Source: VRUE01 sp963718755
Lineage (GTDB): Bacteria; Actinomycetota; Thermoleophilia; Solirubrobacterales; 70-9
NCBI GenBank assembly: GCA_963718755.1
Contig: OY970376.1
Span: 620,001-684,000 of the forward strand
Length of the DNA stretch: 64,000 nt
Reading direction: 5' to 3'
A program made the translations under genes and the position numbers. Shown in pieces: positions 61,212 through 64,000 of the stretch. Numbering within the stretch: position 1 is the first letter of the stretch; each line of letters opens with the position of its first letter. Below the pieces are notes generated by a model. It made no database searches. It was not told where the DNA came from and saw nothing but the letters and a program-made list of their open reading frames with translations.

Positions 61212-61320
61212 ACCCCCGAGGCCTGGCGGCTGGCTTGCCGTCCGACCCCGGGGGTGGCCCAGGCCAGCTCCGGGGTCTGGCGGCTGGCTTGCCGTCCGAC
61301 CTCAGGAGTGGCCCAAGCTT
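61212..61320. repeat. Two 54-bp direct repeats with hairpin potential
   Basis: A 25-bp identical core occurs at 61223-61247 and 61277-61301, each beginning CTGGCGGCTGGCTTGCCG, with similar flanks (GGGGTGGCCCA, GGAGTGGCCCA). The first unit can also pair ACCCCCG with CGGGGGT. Located between the rpoD fragment and the end of the collagen-like gene; function unknown, perhaps 3' end formation. Confidence 0.75.
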
Positions 61321-61352
61321 TCTAGGCGCTTGATCTAAAACGTTTGCGCCGC

Positions 61353-62069
61353 CTAGGGTGCAGTTACTGCATAGGAGCCCGAAAGCGCCGTCCCGGCGCC
61401 GGCGGCCATTTTCAATATGGCCCCTGAAGTCGAAGCACCTATGGTGCTTCCATCTGCCTTGGAGATCGTTTCTGCTTCGGTTTCTCCCGTTTTAGCAGCA
61501 ATATATACACACAGATGCCCAGCTTTTGCGGCAGGCGCAGCCGCTTTTCCGGGGCAATCTGAACCTACCGTGCCTTCAAATCCAACTTCATTGAGGTGGA
61601 CGTTCCCCGCAGGGATATCGCCTGCGAGACGAATTGGGAATGGCAGCGCTGCTCCAGCGACGGTAGTAGATTCTGGTGCAGTCACAATCCAGGTACCAGT
61701 CTCCGTGGCACCAGGTGGCAGTATACATTTGGGTTCGCTCACGCTGCAGACCCCATCTTCACCAGGTGGCCCCGGTTCACCTTGATCCCCAGTTGCTCCT
61801 TTATCACCTTTAGGCCCCTGGTCACCTTTAGGCCCCTGGTCACCTTTAGGCCCCTGGTCACCTTTAGGCCCCTGGTCACCCTTGGCACCAGCCGGTCCAA
61901 CGGGCCCAGCTTTGCCCGCGTATTTTTTGGCTATTTTCACGACCTGCTTTTCCTGCTGTTTGGTTAGACCGCCTGCTGCAACAGCGACGCCCGAGACCGC
62001 GGCAATCAGCGCTATGACAGCGACCACCAAGCCCGCAGTACCTAGGCGTTTATGAAGCTTCGAAAGCAT
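61353..62069 (-). CDS. Exported collagen-like Gly-X-Y repeat protein
   Basis: A 238-residue protein with an N-terminal hydrophobic segment (LGTAGLVVAVIALIAAVSGV AVAA) that acts as a signal peptide or anchor, then a collagen-like stretch of about 20 Gly-X-Y triplets including four exact GPKGDQ units, and a C-terminal globular domain with Cys (GVCSVSEPKC, GSDCPGKAAAP). ATG 62069 has GAGAGG five bases upstream. The repeats are 18-bp tandem copies in DNA and probably vary in number between strains. Expected on the cell surface, forming trimers. Confidence 0.9.
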   Translation of the reverse strand: MLSKLHKRLGTAGLVVAVIALIAAVSGVAVAAGGLTKQQEKQVVKIAKKYAGKAGPVGPAGAKGDQGPKGDQGPKGDQGPKGDQGPKGDKGATGDQGEPGPPGEDGVCSVSEPKCILPPGATETGTWIVTAPESTTVAGAALPFPIRLAGDIPAGNVHLNEVGFEGTVGSDCPGKAAAPAAKAGHLCVYIAAKTGETEAETISKADGSTIGASTSGAILKMAAGAGTALSGSYAVTAP

Positions 62070-62378
62070 TCGTTCCTCTCCCTGTCGATTATTCAATCCG
62101 GACCCAATCCGGCTTTGGAAACTTTAGCGTATTTCTTTCAATACGGCAAGAGTCTCTCATCATTAGCGCGGTCAGCAGACGTGGATTCCCCGCGGATTTC
62201 TTGGCCATCGGCGTGATTCAGGGGTGTGAGGCACACCGTGAGCCGATGCCGCCGGGACACTGAGTCTGCGTAAAACGCCAGCGCGCGAGGGACCTGGTGC
62301 AGTCTGACTGACAAGAGCCGGACCTCCCCGCCCTTGTCAGCCACTACAAGCTTGTGCTGCTCAGCTCCAGCAGCCTGA
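62070..62378. other. Intergenic region: promoter of collagen-like gene and end of repeat protein transcript
   Basis: CTGACAAG (62308-62315) pairs with CTTGTCAG (62333-62340) and may terminate the repeat-protein transcript coming from the right. The stretch 62100-62160 is AT-rich and probably carries the collagen-like gene promoter. A 68-codon minus-strand frame here has no supporting signal and is not called. Confidence 0.5.
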
Positions 62379-64000
62379 CTAGCCGATGTCGCAGCTCACC
62401 GGCACGCCGTTGTGTTTCTCTTCGACCGCGCTACCCGTGTCTTCGAAGCAGGAAGCTTTCAGCTTTCCTTTGTATTCACCGGTGTGTGTCTCGGTGGCTC
62501 CACCGCCGGCACATGCACCGATGCCGGTGCCGGTTGTATGTGTGAATGTAATGCCGGTTATGCCGACGTCGACTGTGATCTTTTTAACGCCATTCTCTTC
62601 GATGTTTGTGTACCTGATTCCGCCAAGTGTTTGGGGCGGAACGTGGATGGTGCACTTGATTGTCTGGACCCCTCCGGGTGTCCTGTTCGCTGTGATTGTG
62701 ATGTCGTTACCCGCCGGGCACACGATGTCGACCCAGCCTTTTGTTTCGGTTGACGTCGGATCGATTGTGAATAGGTAGTCGCAGCCGTTGGGGTCAACCT
62801 CAGTCGGGACTCCAAACGGTCCCACGCAGTGGCCGTATTTCGGTGTTACTGTGATTTGGGTGGCGGGACTTTTGGCCATTGTGCCTTCATACGTACCGTT
62901 TGGACATTCGAACGTTCCAGCTGTCGTGAAGAATTTCTCGGTTTCTCCCTCTTCAGCCTGGCTGGCTGTGACCACTACCGGCGATTTGGCCGATGTGAAT
63001 TCCTCTTCTTCCTGTTCGCCGATGTCGCAGCTCACCGGCACGCCGTTGTGTTTCTCTTCGACCGCGCTACCCGTGTCTTCGAAGCAGGAAGCTTTCAGCT
63101 TTCCTTTGTATTCACCGGTGTGTGTCTCGGTGGCTCCACCGCCGGCACATGCACCGATGCCGGTGCCGGTTGTATGTGTGAATGTAATGCCGGTTATGCC
63201 GACGTCGACTGTGATCTTTTTAACGCCATTCTCTTCGATGTTTGTGTACCTGATTCCGCCAAGTGTTTGGGGCGGAACGTGGATGGTGCACTTGATTGTC
63301 TGGACCCCTCCGGGTGTCCTGTTCGCTGTGATTGTGATGTCGTTACCCGCCGGGCACACGATGTCGACCCAGCCTTTTGTTTCGGTTGACGTCGGATCGA
63401 TTGTGAATAGGTAGTCGCAGCCGTTGGGGTCAACCTCAGTCGGGACTCCAAACGGTCCCACGCAGTGGCCGTATTTCGGTGTTACTGTGATTTGGGTGGC
63501 GGGACTTTTGGCCATTGTGCCTTCATACGTACCGTTTGGACATTCGAACGTTCCAGCTGTCGTGAAGAATTTCTCGGTTTCTCCCTCTTCAGCCTGGCTG
63601 GCTGTGACCACTACCGGCGATTTGGCCGATGTGAATTCCTCTTCTTCCTGTTCGCCGATGTCGCAGCTCACCGGCACGCCGTTGTGTTTCTCTTCGACCG
63701 CGCTACCCATGTCTTCGAAGCAGGAAGCTTTCAGCTTTCCTTTGTATTCACCGGTGTGTGTCTCGGTGGCTCCACCGCCGGCACATGCACCGATGCCGGT
63801 GCCGGTTGTATGTGTGAATGTAATGCCGGTTATGCCGACGTCGACTGTGATCTTTTTAACGCCATTCTCTTCGATGGTTGTGTACCTGATTCCGCCAAGT
63901 GTTTGGGGCGGAACGTGGATGGTGCACTTGATTGTCTGGACCCCTCCGGGTGTCCTGTTCGCTGTGATTGTGATGTCGTTACCCGCCGGGCACACGATGT
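62379..64000 (-). CDS. Large secreted repeat protein of the cysteine-containing family (5' end outside window)
   Basis: At least 540 residues; the stop is at 62379 and the frame runs off the right edge. It consists of 212-residue units, each with PNGTYEGTMAKSPATQITVT, GCDYLFTIDPTSTETKGWVD, IVCPAGNDITITANRTPGG, CTIHVPPQTLGGIRYT and GIGACAGGGATETHTGEYKG, joined by an acidic linker (GEQEEEEFTSAKSP). The unit is homologous to the single-domain secreted protein at 33674. An N-terminal signal peptide is expected upstream of the window. Function unknown; likely surface-exposed, with disulfides. Confidence 0.9.
   Translation of the reverse strand, partial: IVCPAGNDITITANRTPGGVQTIKCTIHVPPQTLGGIRYTTIEENGVKKITVDVGITGITFTHTTGTGIGACAGGGATETHTGEYKGKLKASCFEDMGSAVEEKHNGVPVSCDIGEQEEEEFTSAKSPVVVTASQAEEGETEKFFTTAGTFECPNGTYEGTMAKSPATQITVTPKYGHCVGPFGVPTEVDPNGCDYLFTIDPTSTETKGWVDIVCPAGNDITITANRTPGGVQTIKCTIHVPPQTLGGIRYTNIEENGVKKITVDVGITGITFTHTTGTGIGACAGGGATETHTGEYKGKLKASCFEDTGSAVEEKHNGVPVSCDIGEQEEEEFTSAKSPVVVTASQAEEGETEKFFTTAGTFECPNGTYEGTMAKSPATQITVTPKYGHCVGPFGVPTEVDPNGCDYLFTIDPTSTETKGWVDIVCPAGNDITITANRTPGGVQTIKCTIHVPPQTLGGIRYTNIEENGVKKITVDVGITGITFTHTTGTGIGACAGGGATETHTGEYKGKLKASCFEDTGSAVEEKHNGVPVSCDIG
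62382..64000. repeat. 636-bp coding tandem repeats
   Basis: The same sequence recurs at 62382, 63018 and 63654 (period 636 bp, in frame, 212 codons). I see only two base differences across the visible copies (for example ACCCGTG against ACCCATG), so the units are recently amplified or homogenised. The array continues beyond the window. Confidence 0.96.

Noticed and set aside
62138..62344. 68-codon frame between the collagen-like and repeat protein genes
   Set aside because: No ribosome binding site, no family resemblance, and it overlaps a probable terminator stem.

Overview
The window looks like the chromosome of a high-GC actinobacterium, most likely from the Thermoleophilia/Solirubrobacterales side of the phylum. 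This is inferred from gene content: two adjacent ArsA/Get3-type ATPases, a methyltransferase-GH57-GT4 block arranged like mycobacterial Rv3030-Rv3032, an Rv1264-like adenylate cyclase, an actinobacterial FtsZ tail, a complete type IV pilus cluster, and small secreted cysteine-containing proteins of unknown function. No taxonomic search was possible.

Region 1 (1-20 kb) is mostly acyl-CoA and organic acid catabolism: etfB-etfA-ETF dehydrogenase, a two-subunit B12-dependent acyl-CoA mutase with a distant MeaB chaperone, thiolase, aldehyde dehydrogenase, acyl-CoA dehydrogenase and a hotdog thioesterase, with TetR and HxlR regulators and several clear palindromic operators. Region 2 (20-26 kb) holds the GT4/GH57/methyltransferase block and a DUF559/AbiEi-like gene whose two ends lie inside inverted copies of a dispersed 54-bp palindromic element. 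Region 3 (26-33 kb) has an adenylate cyclase, gamma-glutamyltransferase, a parA-ftsZ pair in which both proteins carry long Pro/Glu-rich N-terminal extensions, and the tandem ArsA-like ATPases. Region 4 (33-36 kb) carries two secreted paralogues, a large unknown protein and an HxlR regulator.

Region 5 (36.5-51.7 kb) is a type IV pilus cluster on the minus strand: a thioredoxin-fold membrane protein, PilB, PilT, PilC, a Fic protein, PilA, three minor pilin-like proteins, prepilin peptidase, PilM, PilN, PilO and a PilP-position protein. The major pilin is preceded by what I read as a complete c-di-GMP-I (GEMM) riboswitch aptamer. Several pilus transcription units have FliA/WhiG-like promoter motifs. 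A GGDEF protein lies at the left edge, so c-di-GMP is likely made by this organism and read by the pilin leader.

Region 6 (51.8-57.8 kb) has three tandem paralogues of a winged-helix/SCP2-like family, a secreted protein, a BrkB-family membrane protein and rpoD, whose leader contains an intrinsic terminator-like hairpin. Region 7 (57.76-61.35 kb) is the strangest part: a satellite of seven essentially identical 448-bp units plus a partial eighth, wedged between the rpoD 3' end and a diverged second copy of that 3' end. Region 8 (61.35-64 kb) has a collagen-like exported protein and the end of a large secreted protein built from nearly identical 636-bp (212-residue) repeats of the same domain found at 33.7 kb.
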